DNA from: Bacteroidota bacterium
GTDB lineage: Bacteria; Bacteroidota; Bacteroidia; Chitinophagales; Chitinophagaceae
Direction: 5' to 3'
Assembly (NCBI GenBank): GCA_023422565.1
Contig: JAFAGR010000092.1
Location: 1-15,085 of the forward strand
Length of the DNA stretch: 15,085 nucleotides
Part shown: positions 1 to 6,890 of the stretch, one piece after another
Layout of the letters: each line of letters opens with the position of its first letter
How positions within the stretch are numbered: the first letter of the stretch is position 1
Translations under genes and position numbers: made by a program
Notes under the pieces: generated by a model
What the model was told of the DNA's origin: nothing
Databases searched by the model: none
The model's input: the letters and a program-made list of their open reading frames with translations, nothing else

Positions 1-64
1 CATACTTCCCCCAGGTTACCGCGAACGTGCCCCCGCCTTTTTCAATCCTGTGTATCTTTTCCAT
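1..64 (-). CDS. Hypothetical phage protein, N-terminal part only
   Basis: The minus strand reads an ATG at 64-62 followed by 21 open codons to the window edge, beginning MEKIHRIEKGGGTF. The ATG directly follows the TAA of the gene at 65-595 (TAA|ATG junction), the spacing seen elsewhere in this leftward phage block, so it is very likely translated with it. Too little is visible to name a family. Confidence 0.55.
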   Translation of the reverse strand, partial: MEKIHRIEKGGGTFAVTWGKY

Positions 65-595
65 TTAACAGCCCAACGATTTCATAAACTCATACATGCC
101 GATCTTCTTATAGTTCTTCCAGTTTTCCCGGACATTCTGCTCATACATTTCTGTGAGCTTATCCCAGTTGTCCACCAGCTTCTCCCAACCTGGAGAGACG
201 GGTTTCATCTTGTGTAACTGATCTTTCCATTGCGGTACAGCCTCCAATAATTTGTAGCACCGTTTGAAATCGTCCGGATCAGATGGGGGCCACTCATTAC
301 CTCTCGTAAAGTCGCGACCATCCAGATGTTTGAACATCGTTAACGAGCTTATACCACGTTCACCATAAATAAGCCACCAATCGGCGCACTCCCTTTCGGT
401 TTTACCGTTGGTGTCAAGGATTGGCTCAGTCCAGGTTTTTGGGCAGTCGCTGTGCAGAGATTCAAATTGCTCCATTTTCCTAGCGCCGACTGATACTGCT
501 ATCGGCAATTGGAGGTTAAATGATCCGCCGCAATTGAAGCAGAACAGCTGTCCGTTTCGAAACCCCGTATGTTCGTTTTTTTTTCCTTTGCTCAT
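65..595 (-). CDS. Small phage protein with N-terminal Cys/His motif
   Basis: This 176-residue protein has no function I can name. Its N-terminus holds C19-x2-C22 in the context LFCFNCGGSF, followed by H48-x2-C51, which together could bind one zinc ion; this is inferred from spacing only. The rest is soluble and rich in Trp and charged residues, with no membrane segment or signal peptide. Its start overlaps the stop of the upstream gene by four bases (ATGA at 595-592), and its stop abuts the next ATG, so it is an internal member of the leftward early operon, downstream of the helicase. The position suggests an accessory role in phage DNA metabolism or host takeover, but nothing in the sequence proves that. 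Confidence 0.8.
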   Translation of the reverse strand: MSKGKKNEHTGFRNGQLFCFNCGGSFNLQLPIAVSVGARKMEQFESLHSDCPKTWTEPILDTNGKTERECADWWLIYGERGISSLTMFKHLDGRDFTRGNEWPPSDPDDFKRCYKLLEAVPQWKDQLHKMKPVSPGWEKLVDNWDKLTEMYEQNVRENWKNYKKIGMYEFMKSLGC

Positions 596-909
596 TCCTT
601 CTTTTTTTTAATGGGTAATGCTGTTATCAGTGCTGGTGGATCATTGCTTTTCACTACCCGGACCTGTTTTCCTTTAATTTTCATAAACCCTGAAACCCTC
701 CCGCTGCGCTGCCTCTTCGCTTTTCTTATCCGAAAATTCCTGGAGAGCACCACATAATCTTCGAATACAATCAGCACCCCATACCTCTCCAGAAGCCGCA
801 TTGCGAAATGACGGAACAGGACGGAGTATAAATTCTTCTGCTTCCGGGTGAGCTCATCTGATGGTTTACTTTCCGACACACTCTCCACTTTTGTATAGCT
901 GACTGCCAT
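592..909 (-). CDS. Small basic phage protein, unknown function
   Basis: A 105-residue protein, strongly basic, ending in a run of lysines (KKKKE). The middle (about residues 25-60) looks alpha-helical then beta-rich (YGVLIVFEDYVVLSRN). No catalytic motif is recognised. The ATG at 909 directly follows the TAA of the gene at 910-1356, and its own TGA overlaps the next start by four bases, so it is translationally coupled on both sides. The basic charge fits a nucleic-acid-associated protein, which is inference only. The poly-Lys end is encoded by a homopolymer run, so its exact C-terminus is sensitive to sequencing error. Confidence 0.75.
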   Translation of the reverse strand: MAVSYTKVESVSESKPSDELTRKQKNLYSVLFRHFAMRLLERYGVLIVFEDYVVLSRNFRIRKAKRQRSGRVSGFMKIKGKQVRVVKSNDPPALITALPIKKKKE

Positions 910-1356
910 TTAACTTTGACGAACTTGTTTAAGCTCCTTAGCCACACACGCTTCGAAATTTTCCTTGGAAGCGACTTCCACCTTTTCGATTAATTCCTCC
1001 AGCGTTTCAGCGTATACGTGTGCGACTCGGGAGATTGATCTTGATACGCGCCAGCTAGTCGGCTTATTCTTCTTGAACTTAAAACCGCTGCATTCCGGCA
1101 GGTGGATTTCAGCCAATAGGCCGAATTTGTTATTGGCAACGATTAATGAAGTGAGGCTATCACGATCCCTACATTCCTCAATAAAATCGTTGTCATCGAA
1201 AATGTCCGGGAAGCACTTTTTTAGATCATCATTCTCCATTTCCTCTACCATCTCGAGTAAATCAGAATTTTCTAATGATCCCGCTATCCAAAAAAGTTTA
1301 TCTATTGTCGCGCTGTTTGCGCTTTCAAATCGTTCACACGCTTGTAAGTTTGTCAT
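910..1356 (-). CDS. Acidic phage protein, unknown function
   Basis: A 148-residue, largely helical protein with an acidic stretch at about residues 31-66 (many Asp and Glu) and a final helix rich in Glu and Lys (EELIEKVEVASKENFEA). No membrane segment, signal or recognised motif is visible. It starts 9 bases after the helicase stop and its TAA abuts the next ATG, so it belongs to the same leftward transcript as the replication genes. The closeness to the helicase gene suggests a replication or recombination accessory function, but it could equally be an anti-host factor. Confidence 0.75.
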   Translation of the reverse strand: MTNLQACERFESANSATIDKLFWIAGSLENSDLLEMVEEMENDDLKKCFPDIFDDNDFIEECRDRDSLTSLIVANNKFGLLAEIHLPECSGFKFKKNKPTSWRVSRSISRVAHVYAETLEELIEKVEVASKENFEACVAKELKQVRQS

Positions 1357-1365
1357 CGTATGTTT

Positions 1366-2853
1366 TTAAAATGGTAAATCGTCGCTTGGCTCCTCAAACA
1401 ACTCCTTATTCTGAGTTTTTGCTTTCGAAAAATCGAATCCTTTTCCCTCAGCAGGTGCTAGCTTTATGAATGATGGCGACCGTTCCTCCATGCTCACAAA
1501 CTTTTGGATCTTTCCTATAAACTCAGCATCGAAAGTCATTAGGGATCCGTTGCGCTGTTTCGCGATCTTGAAATACCGGCGATTGATCAGCTCCGGATCC
1601 TTTTCCTTTTCTTCGTCCGTCGGTTGCCAAAGTAATCCCACCACATCCGCATCCATTTCGAGAGACCCAGACTCACGCAGATCGCTCAACTGCGGCTTAC
1701 TTGTTGCTCGCTTCTCCACTTCCCGTGACAGCTGGGCAAGTGCAATGATGGGTATCTGCAATTCCAGACACAATTCCTTAACGCCGCGCGAAATGCTGCT
1801 AATTTCCTGCTCCCGTGTTTGCCGGATACTAGGGTCTCCTTTCATCAGTTGGATGTAATCAAGGATAATCAATCCGAGATTGTCTTTGCGTTTGTGACGA
1901 CGGGCTTGACTCTTCAGCTGTCCGATGGTGATCCCCGGAACTTCGCTGATCTTGATAGGTAACCTGGACATGAATTCCATTTGCCGACGAACAGCTTCCT
2001 TTTCGGCCGGGTTTAACTTCCCGTCCTGTAAACTCCGGAATAGCACTTCTGTTTCGAAGGCAAGAGTTCTCTCCATCAGCGGCTCCACTTTCATTTCCAT
2101 GGACCATATGGCCACAGCAACTCCCTTTTTTGCCGCGTTGATAGCAAGGGTTAAGGCGAGCGCTGTTTTTCCAACAGAGGGCCTTGCAGCTATGATGATA
2201 AAGTCTCCAGGTTGCCATCCGCGGGTACAGGTGTCCAACCCTCTAAAACCCGTTGGCACACCGGTAACGACACCTTCCAATTTTGCCCGCTCCTCCATTT
2301 TCTGAGCTGTCCGCATCAAGGCGGTTTCCATGTCAATCATCTCGCCGGCCACGTTATTGATACTGATCTCCGTCACTTTTTTTTCCAACGCATCCAGCGC
2401 TTCAAGTGGGTCTTGTTGCGGGTCAAAAGCTTCGTTTACCGTTTCCATACACACCTCAATCATCCTGCGCGCGATAAATTTCTCACGGACCAGCAGCGCA
2501 TGTTGAATAATCCCTTCCGGCGAAGCGGCGTTATTTGACAATTGCATGATGCTATACGCCCACTCTTTTAAGCCCGATGGCCCTCCTTTTTTCAATTCCT
2601 CCAGCAGAAGGATCTCATCCACCTGCAAGCCTGCCATACGCATTCTGACAATGGCTCGGTAAACCTCCTGGTGCATATCGATGTAAAACATTTCAGGCGT
2701 CAGCTGGTCACTCACATTCTCAAAAGCACGATTATTCCTGATCAGCGTGCCCAAGATTACACGTTCTGCATCCGGTGCCTGCGGAGGCACTTTTCCAAGA
2801 CGCTGATCAATTTTCGGAGCCTGTTGCGGCCAATTCCGTGTTTTCTTTTCCAT
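1366..2853 (-). CDS. dnaB: Phage replicative DNA helicase (DnaB family)
   Basis: A full-length 495-residue DnaB-type hexameric helicase that would unwind DNA at the phage replication fork using ATP. The N-terminal helical collar domain covers about residues 20-125 (PPQAPDAERVILGTLI is the typical family opening), then a linker, then the RecA-like motor from about 190. Walker A is ARPSVGKT (K229), the catalytic Glu sits in SMEM (E253), Walker B is LIILDYIQL (D332), and AQLSREVEKR (371-382) is the DNA-contacting/H3 region. The arginine-finger region is KQRNG (432-436). The last nine residues, EPSDDLPF-like, copy the acidic tip of bacterial SSB (see findings). Its start overlaps the end of the initiator gene by 47 bases; no internal Met before residue 55 could serve as start. 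Phage copy rather than host, because it sits inside the early operon with phage initiators. Confidence 0.97.
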   Translation of the reverse strand: MEKKTRNWPQQAPKIDQRLGKVPPQAPDAERVILGTLIRNNRAFENVSDQLTPEMFYIDMHQEVYRAIVRMRMAGLQVDEILLLEELKKGGPSGLKEWAYSIMQLSNNAASPEGIIQHALLVREKFIARRMIEVCMETVNEAFDPQQDPLEALDALEKKVTEISINNVAGEMIDMETALMRTAQKMEERAKLEGVVTGVPTGFRGLDTCTRGWQPGDFIIIAARPSVGKTALALTLAINAAKKGVAVAIWSMEMKVEPLMERTLAFETEVLFRSLQDGKLNPAEKEAVRRQMEFMSRLPIKISEVPGITIGQLKSQARRHKRKDNLGLIILDYIQLMKGDPSIRQTREQEISSISRGVKELCLELQIPIIALAQLSREVEKRATSKPQLSDLRESGSLEMDADVVGLLWQPTDEEKEKDPELINRRYFKIAKQRNGSLMTFDAEFIGKIQKFVSMEERSPSFIKLAPAEGKGFDFSKAKTQNKELFEEPSDDLPF

Positions 2854-3772
2854 TCTGGTATTCTGGTCGATTTAAAGCTTCATGAAGCAATTGATGTTGG
2901 TACCGTTCCACGGCCGTTAACTCGCTGGAAGATGTGCGGGCCGGTTGCATGGCCTTTTTTGGGCTGTTGTCATAGTTTCCCTCCAGTATCTTCAAAAAAT
3001 TTCCACCGTTTTTTATGATCCAGTCAAACCCAAACCATTTTTCTGACATTAGAAAATCAGAGTCCTTTGCTTTCCGCAAAATTTCAGGAAGGTTAAAGTC
3101 TGGATCGTTTATTCGGGTTCGTAATTGGCGTTTTCGACTATCAGTAAGCTTTTGAATGCTTGGCTTCCCTTTTTCCTTGGCGAAAAGATTCCAGAAGTCA
3201 ACGTAAGGTTCTAGATCTTTCGGTTTGGTTATAAGCAATTCGTACAACTGCTTTTTGTCAGGCTTCTTATTTTCTAAAGGATCATCTTGCGGTGTTGCGC
3301 CAGCAACATCACCATCGGAAGATGGACTTTCTTCTTTCTTATTCTTATTCTTATTCTTATTCTTATTCTTATTCTTTTCTTGTCCAACTAAGTTTGGAGA
3401 AGTATCTATACTGTATACATACTGTATCAACACTCTATCCTTTACTTTCTTCAACTCCGCATCCACACACGATTTCACCGTTACGCTTGCGCTTGAATTG
3501 TACTTATTCCAATTTTTTAACGCTATTTCATTTGTGGAAGCAGAAAATCGAATTTTATCTGATTTTTGGAAGAATTGTAACTGATTTATCACCTCTTCTT
3601 GGGCTATACCCGTATCATATGCGATCTGTCTGGGAGTAATTTCATAGATGCCGCACTGGGTTGTTCTCGCATTTGTTAATAAGTACAAAAACAAGAATTT
3701 TTGCATTGGGAGGAGAGATTCGACGAAACTGTCATTCCAAAAGGTTACATGCACTTTCCTAAACGTTGCCAT
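2807..3772 (-). CDS. Phage replication initiator / helicase-loader-like protein
   Basis: A 321-residue protein resembling phage replisome organisers. Residues 1-95 form a winged-helix domain with the family pattern RKVHVTFWND...FLFLYLLTN...CGIYEI...NEIALKNWNKYN. Residues about 133-146 are a Lys-Asn run (see the repeat entry) that acts as linker. Residues 190-267 carry the C-terminal helicase-partner domain (VDFWNLFAKEKGK, then FGFDWIIKN and NFLKILEGNYDN), which in phages of this group recruits the replicative helicase. Residues after 285 are low-complexity and overlap the helicase start by 47 bases. The ATG overlaps the end of the next initiator gene by 14 bases. Expected role: bind the phage origin and load the DnaB-type helicase encoded just downstream. 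The domain reading is by pattern recognition; a database profile was not run. Confidence 0.85.
   Translation of the reverse strand: MATFRKVHVTFWNDSFVESLLPMQKFLFLYLLTNARTTQCGIYEITPRQIAYDTGIAQEEVINQLQFFQKSDKIRFSASTNEIALKNWNKYNSSASVTVKSCVDAELKKVKDRVLIQYVYSIDTSPNLVGQEKNKNKNKNKNKNKKEESPSSDGDVAGATPQDDPLENKKPDKKQLYELLITKPKDLEPYVDFWNLFAKEKGKPSIQKLTDSRKRQLRTRINDPDFNLPEILRKAKDSDFLMSEKWFGFDWIIKNGGNFLKILEGNYDNSPKKAMQPARTSSSELTAVERYQHQLLHEALNRPEYQNGKENTELAATGSEN
3336..3376 (-). repeat. Hexanucleotide tandem repeat, in frame (Lys-Asn)
   Basis: The plus strand shows TTCTTA repeated six full times plus five bases, uninterrupted. On the coding strand this is AAGAAT, giving alternating Lys-Asn in the linker of the replication initiator. 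A six-base unit changes linker length without breaking the frame. Confidence 0.95.
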
Positions 3773-4106
3773 GTTCCCTCCTTATTCTTTTGATTTTACC
3801 CAACTTCTTTTTACTCAACTTCAGATGTTCACTGGAGATTCTTAACAAGGGCAGGAGATCTTCATTCCATAAGACCAATAGTCCCACTTTCTGGCACTCC
3901 TTCTTCCATCCGGCGATACATTCTTCTCCTACGTTTTTTGTACGCAATGGAAACAGCTCCTTTAACAGAATATCCGTCCGCGCCTCATACACACCATTGT
4001 CATCAACGACAGACAACAGTCGGCGGAAAAAGATTTCCGCTCCGGGACTTAACTGATTAATTTTTTCGCAGGTCAGGATATTGTCCTTCAAAACTCTATC
4101 AGGCAT
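3759..4106 (-). CDS. Phage replication protein, winged-helix N-terminal domain only
   Basis: A 115-residue protein that matches the opening of phage replication initiators: PDRVLKDNILTCEKINQLSPGAEIFFRRLLSVVDDNGVYEAR, followed by the wing region WKKECQKVGLLVLW. Families with this domain normally continue into a second half; here the protein stops after a basic tail (KLSKKKLGKIKRIRREHG), so it is either a stand-alone DNA-binding subunit or a naturally split initiator whose partner is the next gene, which it overlaps by 14 bases. Two winged-helix genes in tandem just before the helicase suggests origin recognition shared between them. First gene after the terminator at 4151-4186. Confidence 0.82.
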   Translation of the reverse strand: MPDRVLKDNILTCEKINQLSPGAEIFFRRLLSVVDDNGVYEARTDILLKELFPLRTKNVGEECIAGWKKECQKVGLLVLWNEDLLPLLRISSEHLKLSKKKLGKIKRIRREHGNV

Positions 4107-4150
4107 AAATTTTCTTTGGCAGTTAAAAAATCTTTCTTAAGGATACGGTC

Positions 4151-4186
4151 AAAAAAAAGCCTGCTCTCGGCATTACCGAGGGCAGG
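4151..4186 (-). terminator. Strong intrinsic terminator inside the phage early block
   Basis: On the minus strand an 11-bp stem (CCTGCCCTCGG at 4186-4176, CCGAGAGCAGG at 4170-4160, one C/A mismatch) with a five-base loop is followed by one C and eight T residues (4158-4151). It lies 10 bases after the stop of the 4196-4831 gene and 45 bases before the replication genes begin. Confidence 0.88.
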
Positions 4187-4195
4187 TCAAGGACA

Positions 4196-4831
4196 TTATG
4201 CGGCTATTTGCGGAGAGGCGATTTGTTTCGAGTCTTTTTCAGCCTTAGAAACTCCAGCATTTTCCTTTTTTACTGCTAAAGTTTCTACCGCCGGCGACTC
4301 AACGAATTCTGTAAATACCTGTTCCTCCAGTTCCTTAATCTCATCTACTATTTTATCCGCATCATAATGTCTCGCATACTCCTGCAACTTTTCTACATCT
4401 GAAAATTCAAAGGCAGCTTTTTTAAGATGGTGCTGAATAGCTTCATTTGACAATTCTTCTCTTACATCATTCCAATATGGTATCAACAGTGCATCAACGA
4501 TTTGATCATCTGACTTGAGATCGTTAAACACTTTGCAGAGGCCGAACATCACGTTCAACACATCTTTTCGAATGTGTTCCTCGGGAATATTTTTCAAAAA
4601 AGAAGGGCTACTGGCGAGTGCCTTTGTTAGTTCAAAAATGATTGAATACACCATGTGTGGCTCACATCCAGTTTCATTTTTCTTGAACAAACCGCCAACC
4701 GATTCTATAAAAGTCTCCAGTAGAGAGGTTTTGTGTGGGGTGATATGGGTTGCTGTTTCATAGGCTCTTATGAGTTCAATAACAGTTCCGCGATTCTCGT
4801 CATTTATTGAAGGAAGTTTTGCGTATTGCAT
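4196..4831 (-). CDS. Phage early protein, unknown function
   Basis: A 211-residue, acidic, mostly helical protein with no recognised domain. Residues 1-130 look like a compact helical bundle; residues about 140-185 are Glu-rich and could form a coiled coil (DADKIVDEIKELEEQVF); the last 30 residues are low-complexity and Ala/Lys-rich. No signal or membrane helix. It is the last gene before a strong terminator, so it would be made from the early promoter even when replication genes are not, which fits a regulator, antiterminator or host-interaction protein; that reading is inference from position. Confidence 0.75.
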   Translation of the reverse strand: MQYAKLPSINDENRGTVIELIRAYETATHITPHKTSLLETFIESVGGLFKKNETGCEPHMVYSIIFELTKALASSPSFLKNIPEEHIRKDVLNVMFGLCKVFNDLKSDDQIVDALLIPYWNDVREELSNEAIQHHLKKAAFEFSDVEKLQEYARHYDADKIVDEIKELEEQVFTEFVESPAVETLAVKKENAGVSKAEKDSKQIASPQIAA

Positions 4832-4867
4832 GATTGAAAAATTATGTAGGTTAAAGGATGAGAGTTA

Positions 4868-5350
4868 TTAAAGAGAGTTTTTAAGTGCGTCATCGAGGGA
4901 AAGGCCTTCGATCAGGAACTTCAACATAAAATTGAAGTTCCTGTCGTCTGCATTGCTCACAACGAAGTCAGTGATAGACACATCGCGCCCGGGGTGGTAG
5001 AAGCCTTCCATGGTTTTAAGGAAGCCAAGGGCGAGAAGTTTGGAGACGCGGGAATTGATTACGCCAGCAGCAACGGTCCAGTCATGATTATAAACAGCCT
5101 GTGTGAGACCAGGAATCGCGTCAAGAATAAACATCGGAAAAGATGTGCTGACATTCTTTTCAGCGTTGCAATGATTGCGCAGGCTGACACTCCAATCCCT
5201 TTTTTCGTGGGAAATGCCAACATAGAGAATGTCTGTGACCTGATTTTTCTGCTGGTCGAATTTTACTTCGGCTGTGACTTCCGCCGGCCCGAAGTTTATC
5301 CTGTGCTCGAATTTGGAGCGAAGGATCATTTCATTTAAATTTGTGTTCAT
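4868..5350 (-). CDS. Phage early protein, unknown function
   Basis: A soluble protein of 160 residues from the ATG at 5350 (beginning MNTNLNEMILRSKF), with no family I recognise. The N-terminal half is beta-rich (HRINFGPAEVTAEVKFD), the C-terminal half helical. The start is ambiguous: a TTG at 5359 would add three residues and has an AGGAG six bases upstream, unusually good spacing for a Shine-Dalgarno, yet Bacteroidota rarely rely on such sites, so I chose the ATG. It lies 36 bases before the next gene and is part of the leftward early transcript. Confidence 0.75.
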   Translation of the reverse strand: MNTNLNEMILRSKFEHRINFGPAEVTAEVKFDQQKNQVTDILYVGISHEKRDWSVSLRNHCNAEKNVSTSFPMFILDAIPGLTQAVYNHDWTVAAGVINSRVSKLLALGFLKTMEGFYHPGRDVSITDFVVSNADDRNFNFMLKFLIEGLSLDDALKNSL

Positions 5351-5380
5351 GTTATTCAAGTTTTACTCCTGAGGCCACAG

Positions 5381-5599
5381 TTACAGCTGTGGTCTCTTTG
5401 TTATTGTATTTGAAGATTTAATACCCAGTCTTACCATTCTGTCACGTTTCAACCTCACTTTCGAACCTGCCTTTTTTCCCTTGCGGGATGCTGAAGGTGA
5501 TTCGGCCACCCCCAGCATTTGCCTTGTTTTATGACACTCTTCAAGGACGAGCAACGCCGTTACTTCCAATTTTTCTATTTGGCGTTCAAGCGGGCTCAT
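5381..5599 (-). CDS. Small basic phage early protein
   Basis: A 72-residue protein: an N-terminal helix or short coiled coil (MSPLERQIEKLEVTALLVLEE, shown in part) followed by a Ser/Lys/Arg-rich tail (SASRKGKKAGSKVRLKRDR). No membrane segment. It overlaps the end of the Cro-like gene by 14 bases, so translation is probably coupled to it. The helix-plus-basic-tail layout suggests an oligomeric nucleic-acid or protein-binding adaptor. Function unknown. Confidence 0.75.
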   Translation of the reverse strand: MSPLERQIEKLEVTALLVLEECHKTRQMLGVAESPSASRKGKKAGSKVRLKRDRMVRLGIKSSNTITKRPQL

Positions 5600-5831
5600 C
5601 TGTTAATTTTGTTTGAATTGTTTGCATTTCTAACAGTTCGTCCGTATTTTGGATGCCCTTTACCTCCGCCACCGCTCGTAAAACAGCAACCTGAGTAAAC
5701 CTAGCATCGTTGTCACGGATTAGTTTGGCCATAGATAGTGGTGACACTTTAATCAATTCAGCTACCTTTCCAAATAGCGCCGGGTTGGTCCTGATTTCAT
5801 CCAAAGCATCCTGATTTAACCGAATTTCCAT
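5586..5831 (-). CDS. Cro-like small DNA-binding regulator, first gene of the early operon
   Basis: An 81-residue protein from the ATG at 5831 (MEIRLNQDALDEIRTNP). A longer frame to 5942 exists but would run through the promoter and operators and begins with unlikely residues, so it is rejected. Residues 17-65 look like a helix-turn-helix (ALFGKVAELIKVSPLSMAKLI, shown in part). Being divergent from the repressor and first in the leftward operon is the classic position of Cro, though a CII-type activator cannot be excluded. It would be expected to bind the repeated TTGACA/TGTCAA sites upstream and turn off repressor or early transcription. Confidence 0.78.
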   Translation of the reverse strand: MEIRLNQDALDEIRTNPALFGKVAELIKVSPLSMAKLIRDNDARFTQVAVLRAVAEVKGIQNTDELLEMQTIQTKLTDEPA

Positions 5832-5852
5832 TATCTTATTTTTTGAGTTATT

Positions 5853-5929
5853 TTGCACCATTAATTTGTTGTGCAACATTGTGACACAAATATAGTCAAC
5901 TATTTGACATTTGTCAATAGAGTGACAAA
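5853..5929. promoter_or_regulatory. Operator cluster between early genes and repressor
   Basis: Five inverted repeats are visible: TTGCAC/GTGCAA (5853-5858, 5871-5876), TTGTG-A-CACAA (5879-5889), GTCAA/TTGAC (5895-5908), TTGACA-TT-TGTCAA (5904-5917), and TTTGTCA/TGACAAA (5910-5916, 5923-5929). They share TTGAC/GTCAA half-sites and cover both elements of the leftward promoter. Presumed binding sites for the S24 repressor and the Cro-like protein. Confidence 0.75.
5887..5917 (-). promoter_or_regulatory. Leftward early phage promoter
   Basis: The minus strand carries TTG (5917-5915), 20 bases, then TATATTTG (5894-5887), an exact match to the Bacteroidota TAnnTTTG -7 element at consensus spacing. 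Transcription would begin near 5880, giving a leader of about 50 bases before the Cro-like ATG. Operators overlap both elements, as expected of a repressed lytic promoter. Confidence 0.8.
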
Positions 5930-5949
5930 AAGTTATCCACATTTGGTTT

Positions 5950-6885
5950 ATGGAAGAAGTAAATATTAAAGAAATGCGGGAGGCGGCGGGTTTAACCCAA
6001 CATCAATTGGCAGCACGGACTGGTATTCCCCGAAGCCGAATAGCAATGTGGGAGATGCGTGGGAACATACCAAAGGCTGACGACTTCGAAAAGATAAAAG
6101 AAGTGTTGGGTGCGGGGTTTGTTGAATCCACTCCTAAAATTGTGAACCTCAACCGAGGCCCTTTTAAAAATTATGAATTCAAGTTATTGATAAGACCACT
6201 TCTTCTTAAGCAGCCTATTGCGGACCTTGCAAAATTGACAGGTTTTTCGAAAGCATATGTAAGTACGATTTACAATGACAAAGCCGAAGCGTCCCAGAAT
6301 TTTTTGCGTGTGCTAAGAGAAGAATTGGAAGGTCTTAATCCAACTTATAAAGTTGACACACCTGAACAAAATGAACTCCTTCAGCCCGTGCAGTCTTTCA
6401 ATAAAATCTCCATAAGGCAACCTAAAATTGAAAGCGCACCGTTTCTCGTTCCATTCCTTCCAGTAAAAGCGCAAGCAGGTTACGTGAAAGCCTACGACCA
6501 AGCAATTTATCTGGACACGCTTGAAAAGTTTTCAGTTCCCCCGGGTATCGATCACCGAGGTGCCGAATGGATGTACTTTGAAGTGGAAGGGGATAGTATG
6601 CTGGATACATTCGCCCCCGGAGATATTATATTCTGTTCGATGGTTCCCCAAGTTGATTGGAATGAGATCAGAAACTTTTACGTTTATGTGGTCATAACGG
6701 AAACTGAGGTCATGATAAAGCGGCTGTACAGAAAAGATGCTGAAAACTGGGTAATGATTTCAGATAATGAAGACCTTTACCCGCAGCAAATTTTGAAAGT
6801 GCGGGATGTGAAGCAGCTGTGGGTTTATAGAAGAACCTGGCACGTTCAAGCGAAGCCACCGAAAGTTTTTAAAATCAAAGTTTAG
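5950..6885 (+). CDS. Phage CI-type repressor, S24/LexA-like self-cleaving, with two HTH regions
   Basis: A 311-residue lysogeny repressor. Residues 6-55 are an XRE helix-turn-helix (LTQHQLAARTGIPRSRIAMWE). Residues about 75-125 look like a second one (IADLAKLTGFSKAYVSTIYN), which is not usual for CI. Residues 165-300 are an S24 peptidase domain: a likely Ala-Gly cleavage site in KAQAGY (A176-G177), nucleophile S216 in EGDSML, and general-base K257 in VMIKRLY. Such proteins repress lytic promoters and self-cleave when RecA is activated by DNA damage. It is divergent from the Cro-like gene across a cluster of inverted repeats, and leads a rightward set with the lipoprotein (5-base gap) and a second regulator. 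No clear consensus promoter for it was seen; GACATTTG at 5906-5913 is a weak candidate. Confidence 0.93.
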   Translation: MEEVNIKEMREAAGLTQHQLAARTGIPRSRIAMWEMRGNIPKADDFEKIKEVLGAGFVESTPKIVNLNRGPFKNYEFKLLIRPLLLKQPIADLAKLTGFSKAYVSTIYNDKAEASQNFLRVLREELEGLNPTYKVDTPEQNELLQPVQSFNKISIRQPKIESAPFLVPFLPVKAQAGYVKAYDQAIYLDTLEKFSVPPGIDHRGAEWMYFEVEGDSMLDTFAPGDIIFCSMVPQVDWNEIRNFYVYVVITETEVMIKRLYRKDAENWVMISDNEDLYPQQILKVRDVKQLWVYRRTWHVQAKPPKVFKIKV

Positions 6886-6890
6886 AAAAT

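Noticed and set aside
3336..3376. Possible CRISPR array at the tandem repeat
   Set aside because: The unit is six bases with no spacers; it is a microsatellite within a coding region.
3225..3639. Plus-strand frames opposite the replication initiator
   Set aside because: They are antisense shadows, dominated by Phe/Leu or Ser/Tyr runs created by the TTCTTA repeat.
5373..5394. Hairpin GGCCACAG/CTGTGGTC as a terminator
   Set aside because: No T-tract follows on either strand and it overlaps the stop of a gene within an operon.
5832..5942. 37-residue N-terminal extension of the Cro-like gene
   Set aside because: It would run through the leftward promoter and operators; the ATG at 5831 fits the expected leader and protein family start.
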